A DNA stretch of 64,000 nucleotides from contig NW_020194637.1 in assembly GCF_002865645.1 (NCBI RefSeq), positions 62,001-126,000 of the forward strand. The letters are read 5' to 3'. This document shows, one piece after another, positions 1 through 9,315 of the stretch (its first letter is position 1; each line of letters opens with the position of its first letter). The translations under genes and the position numbers were made by a program. A model generated the notes under the pieces. The model was not told where the DNA came from. It saw only the letters and a program-made list of their open reading frames with translations, and did no database searches. Source of the stretch: Hyaloscypha bicolor E (taxonomy: Eukaryota; Ascomycota; Leotiomycetes; Helotiales; Hyaloscyphaceae).

Positions 1-311
1 CTTGCACCGCTGCCGTTATTTGGGTAGAGTTGGTTGAGGTTTTGGCTGCTGGACGAGGGAATAAGAGCAGCGAAGCTCCAGTTTTGTTGGAATTGGAACG
101 GGGGACCCGGGAAGGGTACGAGGTACTCCTTGTCACCCACGGACTGCAGTACCGTAAGCACGGAAAGTATAAATTGTACCCTTGCAACTATTCATCGAAT
201 ATTTCTATGCCGTCGATGCGGGCGCGCTCAGATGGCGGGTTCATAATTTCCTGAGGGTCCTCCCTTTATCTTAAAAAAGAGGTTCGCTGTGTTTTCTTCG
301 TTTCTCCTGGC
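1..311. other. Upstream region of the ankyrin-repeat gene
   Basis: No convincing gene is visible. The short open frames here start without a good context and show no recognisable protein. A C/T-rich stretch lies just before the ATG at 312, as is common in fungal 5' leaders, so this is probably promoter and 5' UTR. The window edge may cut the promoter. Confidence 0.5.
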
Positions 312-3266
312 ATGAACTCTCAGCTCACTACAGTGGCAAACGGAGAAGTTGGAGAATTCTCTTTCTTTGAAGCACTCTCCTTTGAGTCCAAAGGGCCCCG
401 TGTACCCCTATCTTCGGAGGAGTTTGGGCTGCCGTCATCTTCGAGAAAGGTCCCTACGAGTACCAGCCCGTCAAATCCGACCAGGACAAAGTTGACCTTG
501 AAGATGGCTGCCTCGAAGGCTCAGATCCAGTGCTTAGAGCTCTGCCACAAGACCACCAGCCTAATCGACCGCATCTCCGTTCGCATATTGGAGTATCTGA
601 CATCCCCCAAACAGCTCACTCATGGCTTCGAAACATTGGCGCACGATTTTCTCGATACTTGTCAGATTCTCTTCTCTATCGAGGCAGGCCTGGGAGAATG
701 CAATCGTACTGGGAAGAAATTCCCTCCTGAGATGATCACGGAACTCGGTCATAAGTTCCGAGTGACCCAGGCAGACTTCCACATTCTCGACCAGATGCTG
801 GACAAGTTTCTCAGCAAATCGACTTTCATGAAACGAGGATTGGCGAAGATCTTTGACAACACCGACATCAAGAAGATGACCACCGCGTTGGCAAAGACAC
901 GAGAAAGTCTGAGGATGAGCTCTCTGGTCTTTCAATGGAATCTAGGAAACGAGAACCTTGAGATAGGAAAGGGCATAGGGTACACCGGTTTGGCTGCCGC
1001 GCTTGACACAATGGGCCATAAGTCTGGCAATGGGATGGCCAGCATAAATGGCAATGGCAACCAGAATGGCAACGGTTCCCATTATCAGCTTCTATCGGTA
1101 GCACCACTTGGCCCGCCCCCGTCGGTAGCACCACCGCCACCTGGAGTGATGGATAGCCAGATTGAATTCCAACAACTGGCGCAGCCGCCTCTGCCATTTT
1201 CTAATAGGTCTTCCTCGATTAAGCACGAAGAATCCGTGGGCAGGGCTTCTAGCCGCAAAAACATTCGACCACCCTTGAGTCCTGATTTTCGACAAAGTAG
1301 CATAACCACGACTATTCTTGCGACCTCTGCTGGATCTATTGAGAGGAATCTTTTGCGGACTACCGACACGTATGACCGGGCCAGCATTATGGATGACACT
1401 CATTCTCTGACTGGCATTGCCGAGTCTGATAACTTCCTTGAAGATATCATGGGGATGGAGCTTGGCCCTTTCAAGGTCGTCCGCCATACGGTTAACCCCA
1501 CCGCCATGCCGCGCTGTTATCCTCGAAGCGCAGCAGATTCAGACTCCCCGAGCATGAAATCTGCCCTTGTTTCCGCCGTTCGCGGCAAAAATCATAAACT
1601 CGTGGAGCAGTTGCTCAATCGGGGGGTCTCAGCAAATGCTGGACCGAATGGGCACGCACTCAATGAGGCCATCTTTGCTCACGATCAAGAGGGTGTGCGC
1701 CTCTTGCTTCTCTACGGCGCAGATCCTAATGATCCTGACAGAGATAGCATCACTCCACTGTTCGCAGCTGTCGAGAAATCATTCCTTGCCGGAGCAACGA
1801 CACTGCTTAAATACGGCGCGGACCCCAATCTCGTGGCTGGCCCGGATTTAGAATCTCCCCTTGCAACCGCTGTTATTGCAAATCTAACGGGCTTCTCCCA
1901 CCTCCTGCTGACATACAACGGCGACGCCAACCACATCACGGCGAATGGCAATACACTTCTCATCAGCGCTACCAAGAAGGAGACACCGAAGGAGTTGATT
2001 AGCCTCCTTCTCGACTATGGCTCAGATCCCAATGCTAAGAGCAGAGACGGCAGGACCGCCCTCTTCGAAGCTATTCAAGTCGGTAGGCCAGATCTCGTCA
2101 CGAGTTTGCTGGAGCATGGCGCGAACCCAAATTTGCCTGGTCCGAAGCACATGCTTTGGCCAGCGACTTACCATCCTGCCTGCTTAGAGGTGCTTCTGTC
2201 CCACGGCGCGGATTCAAAAAAGTCCCCCGGAATCATGGAACTCGCAGTTAGCATAAATAATATCGAGTCGGTCCGTATTCTGCTCAAGGCTGGCGTCGAT
2301 CCGAATACTAAGAAGGATGGTACATACACACCTCTATGTACAGCGATTCGAGACGACCGAACGGAACTCCTCCAGCTGCTACTCAGCAATGGAGCCGATC
2401 CAAACGTTATGGCGAGCGAGTACCCCACCTTCAAGTGCATAACTCACAACAGAGTCCACTTTCTGCCTCTACTCGTGGCAGCCGGTGCAGACCTCCACAC
2501 CCCCAAAGGTATCTTAGAGACGGCCATCAGCACGAACAATATGGAGGCATTGCACTGGTTGTTGGACCAGGGTGTGAACCTCAACGATAAGAGTCCCAAG
2601 GGCGACTCTCCGCTAACCACAGCCATTCGCGAAAACCGCATAGACATTGTCGACTTGCTGTTGTTGCGAGGAGCCGACCCTCATATGCGGGGACAAGACT
2701 GGCCACTGTGCATGGCTGTCCGTAACCCTCCCATTCTCAAGCGCATTCTCTCGGTGGTTTCTGAACCACGAGCGTTCAAGGGAGTTATGGAGATGGCTGC
2801 ATCAGCCAATCAGCTGGAATCCGTCAAGCTCCTCATTGCTGCTGGAGTCTCAGTCGAGGACAAGAATGGCGGCGTATTCTCCCCCCTGACAACCGCCATT
2901 CGAGAGGACCGTCGGGGGATTGTCTCGTACCTGCTCAACGAAGGTGGCGCTGACGTTAATGCCCCTGGAGAGCACCTCCCCATCGTTAAGGCCCTGCGAA
3001 GATACCACGGCAACGACACCGAGATCTTGGAGTTGCTTCTCAAGCATGGCGCGGATCCCAACAAGATATACCGAGGTTGGAATGCCGTTATGCAGGCAAT
3101 CGAGAATGGTGATGCAGATGTCTTGAGATTATTGAGCCAAAGTTCTGGCGTCGACTTGGAGGTGGAGGACGAGATGGGGAGAAACGTTGTAGATATAGCA
3201 GCATCACGAGGATGGACTGAGGGAGTCCAGATCCTAACAGACAGAGATATTCGATTGAAAAAGTAA
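312..3266 (+). CDS. Ankyrin-repeat protein with a PigL_N-like helical N-terminus
   Basis: One uninterrupted 984-aa frame from ATG at 312 to TAA at 3264-3266. Residues ~64-205 form a helix-rich domain resembling the fungal PigL_N/STAND-associated N-terminal domain (family resemblance, from memory). Residues ~235-400 are low-complexity and look disordered (Asn/Gly and Pro runs, many Ser). From ~415 to ~975 run about 15-16 ankyrin repeats; typical pieces are LLLYGADPN, LLEHGANPN and LLKHGADPNK. Several repeats are degenerate, with an alternating pattern of short repeats (ILETAIS, VMEMAAS) and full ones. No membrane segment or signal peptide is seen. Ankyrin stacks bind proteins; the partner and pathway are unknown. 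The next gene is on the same strand 1.7 kb away, so no operon-like link is implied. Codon use is normal and there are no RIP stops, so the gene should be functional. Confidence 0.93.
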   Translation: MNSQLTTVANGEVGEFSFFEALSFESKGPRVPLSSEEFGLPSSSRKVPTSTSPSNPTRTKLTLKMAASKAQIQCLELCHKTTSLIDRISVRILEYLTSPKQLTHGFETLAHDFLDTCQILFSIEAGLGECNRTGKKFPPEMITELGHKFRVTQADFHILDQMLDKFLSKSTFMKRGLAKIFDNTDIKKMTTALAKTRESLRMSSLVFQWNLGNENLEIGKGIGYTGLAAALDTMGHKSGNGMASINGNGNQNGNGSHYQLLSVAPLGPPPSVAPPPPGVMDSQIEFQQLAQPPLPFSNRSSSIKHEESVGRASSRKNIRPPLSPDFRQSSITTTILATSAGSIERNLLRTTDTYDRASIMDDTHSLTGIAESDNFLEDIMGMELGPFKVVRHTVNPTAMPRCYPRSAADSDSPSMKSALVSAVRGKNHKLVEQLLNRGVSANAGPNGHALNEAIFAHDQEGVRLLLLYGADPNDPDRDSITPLFAAVEKSFLAGATTLLKYGADPNLVAGPDLESPLATAVIANLTGFSHLLLTYNGDANHITANGNTLLISATKKETPKELISLLLDYGSDPNAKSRDGRTALFEAIQVGRPDLVTSLLEHGANPNLPGPKHMLWPATYHPACLEVLLSHGADSKKSPGIMELAVSINNIESVRILLKAGVDPNTKKDGTYTPLCTAIRDDRTELLQLLLSNGADPNVMASEYPTFKCITHNRVHFLPLLVAAGADLHTPKGILETAISTNNMEALHWLLDQGVNLNDKSPKGDSPLTTAIRENRIDIVDLLLLRGADPHMRGQDWPLCMAVRNPPILKRILSVVSEPRAFKGVMEMAASANQLESVKLLIAAGVSVEDKNGGVFSPLTTAIREDRRGIVSYLLNEGGADVNAPGEHLPIVKALRRYHGNDTEILELLLKHGADPNKIYRGWNAVMQAIENGDADVLRLLSQSSGVDLEVEDEMGRNVVDIAASRGWTEGVQILTDRDIRLKK

Positions 3267-4965
3267 TTTAGTGGTGTAGCGGGGTGGCCCTGGAAGGGAA
3301 GGATTGAATTTTTTAATGGTTTGGAATACGGCAAGGTTAAAGGTGGTGGAGGGGGGTGGAGGGGGTTCGTGTGACTTGAGGCTCTTTGCGCAATGTTACC
3401 CTCACGCACTCTTTTCCTTATATAATTCTTCTTCGTCAGATTAATACACTCTACCTCTATACAATACCAGAGTCATTGAGGCTTCATTCCACTTCTACAA
3501 AAGTTATCTTAACACTTATAGATTGACTGCTCATATACTATTTGTGGTAGCTATGGCCCTATGGGCGGGGGCCACGCTATCTCTATTACGCCCTTGTCTT
3601 CGTCTCTGTCGTATGGCGGAATCAGGGTTGGGTCGTTTCAGTTGCTCTAGGGCCGCCATGGCCTATAAGGGCACAGCAGCCATTAATTCAATGATATTCG
3701 CCGCTTTTCCTACCCAACTGGCGTCTCAATATATGTTGGACAATTACGAGGTGGTCGTTGTTGGCAATAAGAAAGAGGGCCAGCTCCAGCTGCCCCTTTT
3801 GCCAATGGCGTGGGATTCAGACGTCGATGCAATCTTGGTCATTGTTAGGGTTGCTTTCCTTGTGGTTGCCTCGATGCGGACTCGGTCCAGGACTTTCCAA
3901 AGGGCTGAAGCCAAGGCGGCACTCTTCTTTTGGGGATTGTTGCTTTTTGGTCGGCATGATATGCCCTCTTATAGGCGAGGCATGTCACGTTTTGGGGGTT
4001 CAATCAACTGCGATTTTGCCCTTTGGATAAGGAGGGCACTCTGTCATTCAGAAACCCTGGCACGTCTCTGGTAGATGGTGTTTGGGATCGTATAACGGCA
4101 CTATTGGAACGAGGCCATCACAAACTAATTTTCAACCCTGAGCACTACCCCTACAGTTCTAAGGGAAAGCATCCCATCCCCATCCCCGTCTCCATTTCCG
4201 CTTCACTTCATATTCGTCGTCCATACGTCCACCGGTTCGGCCGTTTTCACGTCGTCCCACTCGATTGGACATCTACTCTCTTCAAAAGATAACTGGAATG
4301 CTTTGCTCCGCACGATACCTTGCGCTCGCTCACGTGCTTACCCCTTTTGCATCCCCCACCTCGCTTACCCGTTCCATTGGTACCACCTGGCCCGTGCGCA
4401 ATCAAGCGAACTTCAAACAGCAAATCATATTATTCACTTTCTGACTTAAGAATTTTGATTCGCTGCAATTTTTCGATATATTTGATTACGGAAAAACTCA
4501 ACTGGCAGCAACGGAACTGATATGACATAAAAAATAATTCAACTGCGGCCTACTTCATGCCCTAAAGGAGTGGAATAATTATGGTGAAATGCTGGTAAAA
4601 ATTCAAACACATTTGATGCAAAGAAAGCTTGTATTGGGATTGGTTGAAATTTAGACTTACTGATAGGGTCAAAGGTATCGCCGTTTTCGTCACATGTTAA
4701 GAAACATCTCCACACCGACAGGGATACACAAACGTCATCGAGCATGCACCCAACAAGGGGTTCCTAACGATCGGGTAGGATGCGCTCTGAGGTCACAGAG
4801 TGCCACAAGACGAGAAACAGGTTTTCGTCATTCTTTCTGAACATATATTGCGATCTTCCGAACTGTGGCTGGAGCAGCGTTACATTCATCTTTCCCTCTT
4901 GTAAGAACTTAGCCTTACGACTCATCTTTTTGCAACTTTCGACATATCTTCAAACGAATATCAAA
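3267..4965. other. Intergenic region, no supported gene
   Basis: Several open frames of 60-180 codons occur, but the longest (3523-4074) begins at a TTG, has no recognisable domain, and shows no plausible splicing extension. A C-rich stretch at 4170-4420 and AT-rich stretches at 4440-4560 are unremarkable. The last ~150 bp contain pyrimidine-rich tracts and probably act as promoter and 5' UTR of the small gene that begins at 4966. Confidence 0.5.
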
Positions 4966-5498
4966 ATGGCAGGACTTCTCGGCGGCGGCGGCGGAAACAA
5001 TAACGGAAATGGTGGTGGTGGACTTCTTGGAGGGTAAGCCAGCCTGTCTGTCGTCGAGATGCAGAGAGCTCATGCTCGCAGACTCCTGAACACTGTCGAT
5101 GATACAACGAAAGGTCTTCCCATCGTTGGAGGCATCACATCTCCTCTCCTGAAGACCGTCGGAGGCATCACGGACGGCTTACCCATCGTGAGTATCTCCC
5201 CCCACCATCGTTTTCAAGAAAGTGAAGGTTCTAACCCAAGTCTTATCAGGTCGGATCAGGAGGAGGTCTCGGAGGAGGCCAAGGCCAAGCAAGACAACAA
5301 CCCGTCGTGCAGCAGCAATTCGCACAAGCTCCTCAATATGCGCCACAGGCTCCATACCAGCCTCAAGCAGCAGCGACGAAACCTGTGCTGAGCGAGGCAG
5401 AAAAGAAAGCGAAGGCTGCGGAGAAGAAGAGGAAGCTGATTGCGTTGAAGAAGAAGCAGTTAGAGATCGAGGCTGCAGAGCTGGAGATGAGTGATTAA
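4966..5498 (+). CDS. Small Gly-rich protein with a charged C-terminal helix (140 aa, three exons)
   Basis: The exons are 4966-5033, 5082-5187 and 5250-5498. Intron 1 (48 nt) is gtaagc...cag. Intron 2 (62 nt) is gtgagt...cag with a ctaac branch site. The joined frame is 420 nt plus the stop. The product begins MAGLLGGGGGNNNGNGGGG, has a repeat-like middle (GLPIVGGIT, then GITDGLPIV; LLNTVDD, then LLKTVGG), a Gln/Pro/Ala stretch, and an ~45-residue Lys/Glu/Ala helix (SEAEKKAKAAEKKRKLIALK) predicted to form a coiled coil. No signal peptide or membrane segment is visible. I do not recognise the family; its function is unknown. The two canonical introns, and the frame being kept across both, argue strongly that it is real. 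The contiguous open frames in this interval are fragments of it. Confidence 0.85.
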
Positions 5499-5635
5499 GG
5501 ATGACAAAGGGCCGGGCTATGAGTTTATGAGGCTATGATGAAAATTGTTGTACTTTAGTCATCTTGAATTTGGGTTTTGAACTGTATAAATACTTTCAAT
5601 TGCTTTCAGAGGCTTTCATATCTTTGTGGAATGGA

Positions 5636-6206
5636 ATGGCTTCGTTCGTTCTCGCAATAAGAAGACAAATTATATCTGGACCCAGTGGGTTTCCCCGTAT
5701 TGAATCAAATTCAGCCGTAGGCTCCCTGTTGGATTCCGTGGGATGCTGATCCACGGACGGACTTAATCTCCTCGTGAGCCCACCGCCGTTTAGTCCCTGG
5801 ATCTTCCCCATAGCATATTGCTGTAGGGGCTTGGTTGCGGATAATCCATTGTATCTCTACCTTTATGACCGTACCCCGGGTGTCAGCTTGGCCCCCGGCG
5901 CCTTTCGGCGGGGTTGGCAGGTAGAGCTTTAGGGCGCTTCCGCAGTTGGGCGATATTCGCTATTCGTGTGACTAGTACTTGTTCGGCTCCAAGCCCGGAT
6001 AGCTACCGACCCTCTTACAGGCGTCTTTCAAGAGCAAAGTGACTGCGATTATTATTTTTCGACTCCTAGTAGTGCCTTTCCGTTAATTTCTTTAAGTTTT
6101 AGCCTTGCAATTATATCCCCCCCAAGAACCCAACGACGTTGATTTCTCGTAAAGTACCAAGCAAGTCAAGATAATAATATTACCCGATCTCTAGTCAGCG
6201 AAAGGT
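5636..6206 (-). pseudogene. Broken 18S rRNA gene fragment interrupted by a group I intron
   Basis: Read on the minus strand, 6206-6062 and 5725-5636 match the central and 3' part of fungal 18S rRNA. They include the universal segment around E. coli 907-926 (6077-6110 here) and the block beginning GGAGCCT at 5725. Against the standard gene there are many transitions of RIP type: the + strand shows cgttaattt where cgtcaattc is expected, and ctagtag for ctggtgg. About 75-80 nt appear missing near 5673. The 5' side stops at the solo LTR at 6207 and no 18S sequence continues beyond it. It is an isolated fragment, not part of an rDNA array: no 5.8S or 28S is seen. It cannot give a functional rRNA. 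Confidence 0.85.
5726..6061 (-). ncRNA. Group I intron (IC1-like) at 18S position S943
   Basis: A 336-nt insertion splits the 18S fragment exactly between ...GGAGT and GGAGCC..., which corresponds to E. coli position 943, a known group I intron site in fungi. On the minus strand the conserved core is visible in order: P-like AACTGCGGAAGCGCCCTAAA, Q-like TCCGCAACCAAGCCC, R-like GGACTAAACGG, and S-like TTAAGTCCGT. The GGACT/AGTCC pair would form P7. The intron ends in G just before the downstream exon. No homing-endonuclease frame is present. The core looks better preserved than the flanking rRNA. Splicing in this pseudogene context is untested, and the type assignment (IC1) is by resemblance. 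Confidence 0.85.
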
Positions 6207-6451
6207 TGTTACGATTCATCAGATGCCCAGATGCCTCCTAGACGCACGTGACGCGGCCGCCTCGCTAGGAAAGTATGCTTGATTCACTGGAGATATTTAG
6301 AAGGCTAAGCCCCTTCGGGACTAGCCCACTATGGGGTGCATATACTCCCTCGCAGCCTCCTGTATCTAGTTTTCCCTTCCTTAGCTTTGAATCGTCTTCG
6401 TAAGGGACCTTCTACCTTGCTTTCCAAGCCCTGAATGCCGTACCCGTGACA
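6207..6451 (+). repeat. Solo LTR of the chromovirus family, little RIP-mutated
   Basis: The segment begins TGTTACGATTC and ends CCGTGACA, giving TG...CA ends with imperfect inverted termini (TGTTACG/CGTGACA). It aligns along most of its length with the LTRs at 21592, 28076, 36479, 42886 and 43816, for example over GGAGATATTTAGAAGGCTAAG and the GGGACCTTCTACCTTGCTTT block. It keeps CpA and TpG sites that are TpA in the other copies, so it is close to the pre-RIP sequence. Its U3 lacks the 14-bp tandem array and resembles the variant at 36479/42886. No 5-bp target duplication is seen (aaggt before, ccttg after), so it may have come from recombination between different copies. Confidence 0.85.
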
Positions 6452-7178
6452 CCTTGCACATGGAATTCGGTCACACACTGTTCTGGGCATCTCTCTCTAT
6501 GAGGGCATAGCCGAAAATCAAATCCCGACCCTTGACTTATAATTTGTGGGAGGCCTTCTGGGGACGGACGGGGATAAACTTGTTTTGGTCCTCGCTCCTG
6601 TCATGTCCGGGTTGTGTTAGGGGGTCAGAAGTTGGTGGGGTCACTGGATTCAGGGGGTGAGCATAAAATCACCGCTTTGACACCCCTTCTGAAGCAACCC
6701 CACGTTCTATGCTTGCCTGCTTTGTTCCTGAACGCCAAGGATTAGATCGGCGCTGTGTACAGAATCGGTATCATTTCCTCGTCCTCCTTTCGTGGGCAGG
6801 TAGACTCTCCTTGCTTGTATCCATGTACAACAGGCTTCATCCTTGTTCCTGCAGGAACTAGTTCCTCGCCTTCCTTCTTGTCATCGACCGAAGCCTTAAT
6901 AAGTTGTGCTTCCGAATCTTACAGTAACCTTGCAGATATAGCGCAAAAGTTAAAAGGTCTTCGGGTATCTCTTAATGCACGATTTCAGGGTTGCGTTGCA
7001 AACGAGAAACGGACGTACATGGAACTAATGAAGTACGGAGTTTCTGACTGATATCCACCGTATATGTCTGGATGTGCGCGCCATGATCTATTCTCTTTTA
7101 ACTGAACCATAGACTTTAACATACAGGTCCAAATTCTCCGACGATCCACTACTTCATTTTCTGTTTTCACGGGGCGAC
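6452..7178. other. Intergenic; probable promoter of the rhodopsin-like gene
   Basis: No supported gene. An open frame at 6755-7051 starts at GTG and shows no known domain. The sequence right after the solo LTR (6452-6560) matches neither 18S rRNA nor the inside of the retroelement. A solo LTR about 730 bp upstream of the ATG at 7179 could influence that promoter, but this is inference only. Confidence 0.4.
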
Positions 7179-8834
7179 ATGAGTGACATTCCGAGGCCGG
7201 ATGGACCTGATATCAATATCGGTTTGTTCCACCCTCTCTACTCAACAGCGCCCAACTCATGATATTGTCCAGGAGGATCTATGATGAGGACCATATGGGT
7301 TCTCACTGGCATCAGTATTCTGGTATGTATATTCTCGGGTTCTATTTTCCGGCTTTAGAACATCTGGCGAGGAGTGGTACATTCAAAGTTCCTTGGGCGG
7401 TTAATGTACAAGGAGCTTGGGTATATTCAGATTTCTTAATTGGGCGAGCTAACCTCAAGAATTTGCAGGTTGTTGGGCTGAGACTCTATGCCCAATTCGT
7501 CTCCCGCCATTTGGATTTGGGTGATGCTATTATGACATTATCAATGGTGCGTACTGAGTGAGGCCTTACTTCCTTACTATTTCCTAACAGATATAGATTT
7601 GCGGAGTATTGTTGTGCTCGATGCTTACAACACAGCATCACTACGGATTGGGACGGCATTTCTTCTATCTTTCGCCGACCCAGAGGGTTCTTGCCATCAA
7701 ATTCAATTTCCTTGGGCAAGCTTTTGGTATGTGCATAAAAAAGTCCAGAGATGCAAATATTTGCAAGGCAGCGAGCTGTATTTGCTGACCCTGTCATTTC
7801 TAGGTATAATGGGCCCTGCGTTTGGACGTATGGCATCGTGCCTCCTGATGTTGAAGCTCTTCGGCACAAAGCAAAGACTAAGACAACTCCTGTGGTTTAT
7901 CTTCTGGGAGTCACTGGTGGTGAATGCCATCACGTTGATCTTAGTCTTTGTGCAGTGCAAGGACGTTCAGTCATTGTGGGACCCTGCCGGGCATCCTCCA
8001 GTATGCTGGAGTCCCAAGGTCCAAGAGGTAAGCTTCTATGACGTGAGGCAACAATGGCCACGCTGATAAATATACAGTATACTGGATTCGTGCAAGGAGG
8101 CAGGTGACATTGTGATAAAGTACTGAGATGACACTAACCATTTCTACAGCTTTGAACTCGGCTACCGACCTTGCTCTGACAATTCTCCCCGCCACGATTT
8201 TCTGGACACTTCAAATCAATATGAGATTGAAGCTTGGTTTGGGATTTCTCCTTTCTCTCAGTATATTGTAAGCCCATCCCTCTCAAGCTTAAGGCCATAA
8301 GTTAATTTTGATCAGTGCATTCATCGCCTGCATCATCAAGACAGTTCTACTCCAGTCCCTAGGAGAGCGTGAGGATTTCACTTGTACGCTCCTGCACGTA
8401 AAATTTCATGGCTGTATCTAATATCCCCCGAAACAGTTAACACAGTCCCCTTCTTCACCTGGGTCATCGCCGAAATCACACTCGTCAACATTGCGGCCTC
8501 GGTACCCCTTATTCGCCCACTCTTCAAGCGCCCGTCCACCCACGCGGGCAACACGTCTTACGAAATGAACAACCGATACGCATTGACGAACAAGGGCAGT
8601 CGTCTACGCTCTCGCGATGTTGAATCAGGCAAGCACTCGATAGACAATACCAGTGAGGAGAATATCCTGCCGATAGAAGGGGTGACCGTGGCTAGAGGTG
8701 GGAGTGGCGTTGAGGTAGACAAAAATGGCATTATGCTATCTACCAGTTATGTGGTTAGTTATAATGAAAATGGCAAGAAAGACGGCATGCCGGGCAAGAA
8801 AGTGCGGGGTCTACCTGGGGCCAGCCCCCACTAA
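7179..8834 (+). CDS. Fungal rhodopsin-domain (PF20684-type) seven-helix membrane protein
   Basis: Nine exons: 7179-7221, 7273-7322, 7469-7546, 7597-7726, 7804-8027, 8078-8099, 8150-8267, 8316-8383, 8437-8834. They total 1131 nt, 376 aa, with all phases consistent. Family signatures are VVGLRLYAQFVSRHLDLGD, HYGLGRHFFYLSPTQRVLAI, FGIMGPAFGR, and LNSATDLALTILPATIFW. About seven hydrophobic segments cover residues ~15-275, followed by a ~100-residue hydrophilic, Ser/Gly-rich cytosolic-type tail. The family is large in Pezizomycotina; its roles are mostly unknown and no retinal-binding function should be assumed. The acceptor of intron 3 is taken at 7595-7596, since the nearer AG would bring a stop in frame. 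Intron 6 (8100-8149) starts with GC rather than GT. Convergent with the next gene, 481 bp apart. Confidence 0.92.
8100..8149 (+). other. GC-AG intron in the rhodopsin-like gene
   Basis: The 50-nt intron begins gcaggt and ends ctacag, with a ctaac branch-like motif at 8133. Only this donor keeps the frame and restores the family motif (VQGALNSATD). Using the nearby gtgaca donor at 8104 shifts the frame and destroys it. GC-AG introns are a known minority class. Confidence 0.8.
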
Positions 8835-9315
8835 ATGCTGGGAACTGGAAGTGGTTGAGAAGTTGATGAGCTTGAAGGACCGAGTGGAAATTTTCTATTG
8901 CGAGGGCGAATTTTGAGTTTGTTGAAGGTTGCGAGGGTGGGTTTGATACCGTGTTGTTTCCTTACGGGTAAAGGGAGTTGTGTGTATAGCGAAAGGGATG
9001 GTTTGGAGTTAGTGTTACGAACGACGGTTACACTCTTGGATGACAATTTAGAGACGAGACAAATGCTTCATATTTTGTTCAATCATCAATCCACTAGAAA
9101 AATTCATTACACTATCTTATCAGGTTGTTCTATTTGTACAAACAAATGTAAAAAACTCAACGCTTTATCCTCCCGCCACAAACCATTCTTATGAGTATTG
9201 GCTGGTATCAATATATGCAACCTTGCCAGGTACGACGATCGAGCTATTGACAGGTATGGCAAGACCTGCAAAAGATTAGCTGAAGTTTTTGCTCGCCTAC
9301 TGCTAGGAAGAGTTT
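8835..9315. other. Convergent intergenic region
   Basis: This holds the 3' ends of two converging genes. An open frame at 8898-9194 lacks any recognisable product. AT-rich stretches around 9060-9160 could supply polyadenylation signals for both sides. I see nothing else in it. Confidence 0.45.

Noticed and set aside
3523..4074. 183-codon open frame on the + strand
   Set aside because: It begins at TTG, has no known domain or codon bias, and lies in sequence without other gene signals.
6755..7051. 98-codon open frame upstream of the rhodopsin-like gene
   Set aside because: Starts at GTG, no homology seen, and overlaps the likely promoter region.
7259..8066. Several overlapping single-exon open frames on both strands
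   Set aside because: They run through introns of the nine-exon rhodopsin-like gene; the spliced model explains the family motifs.
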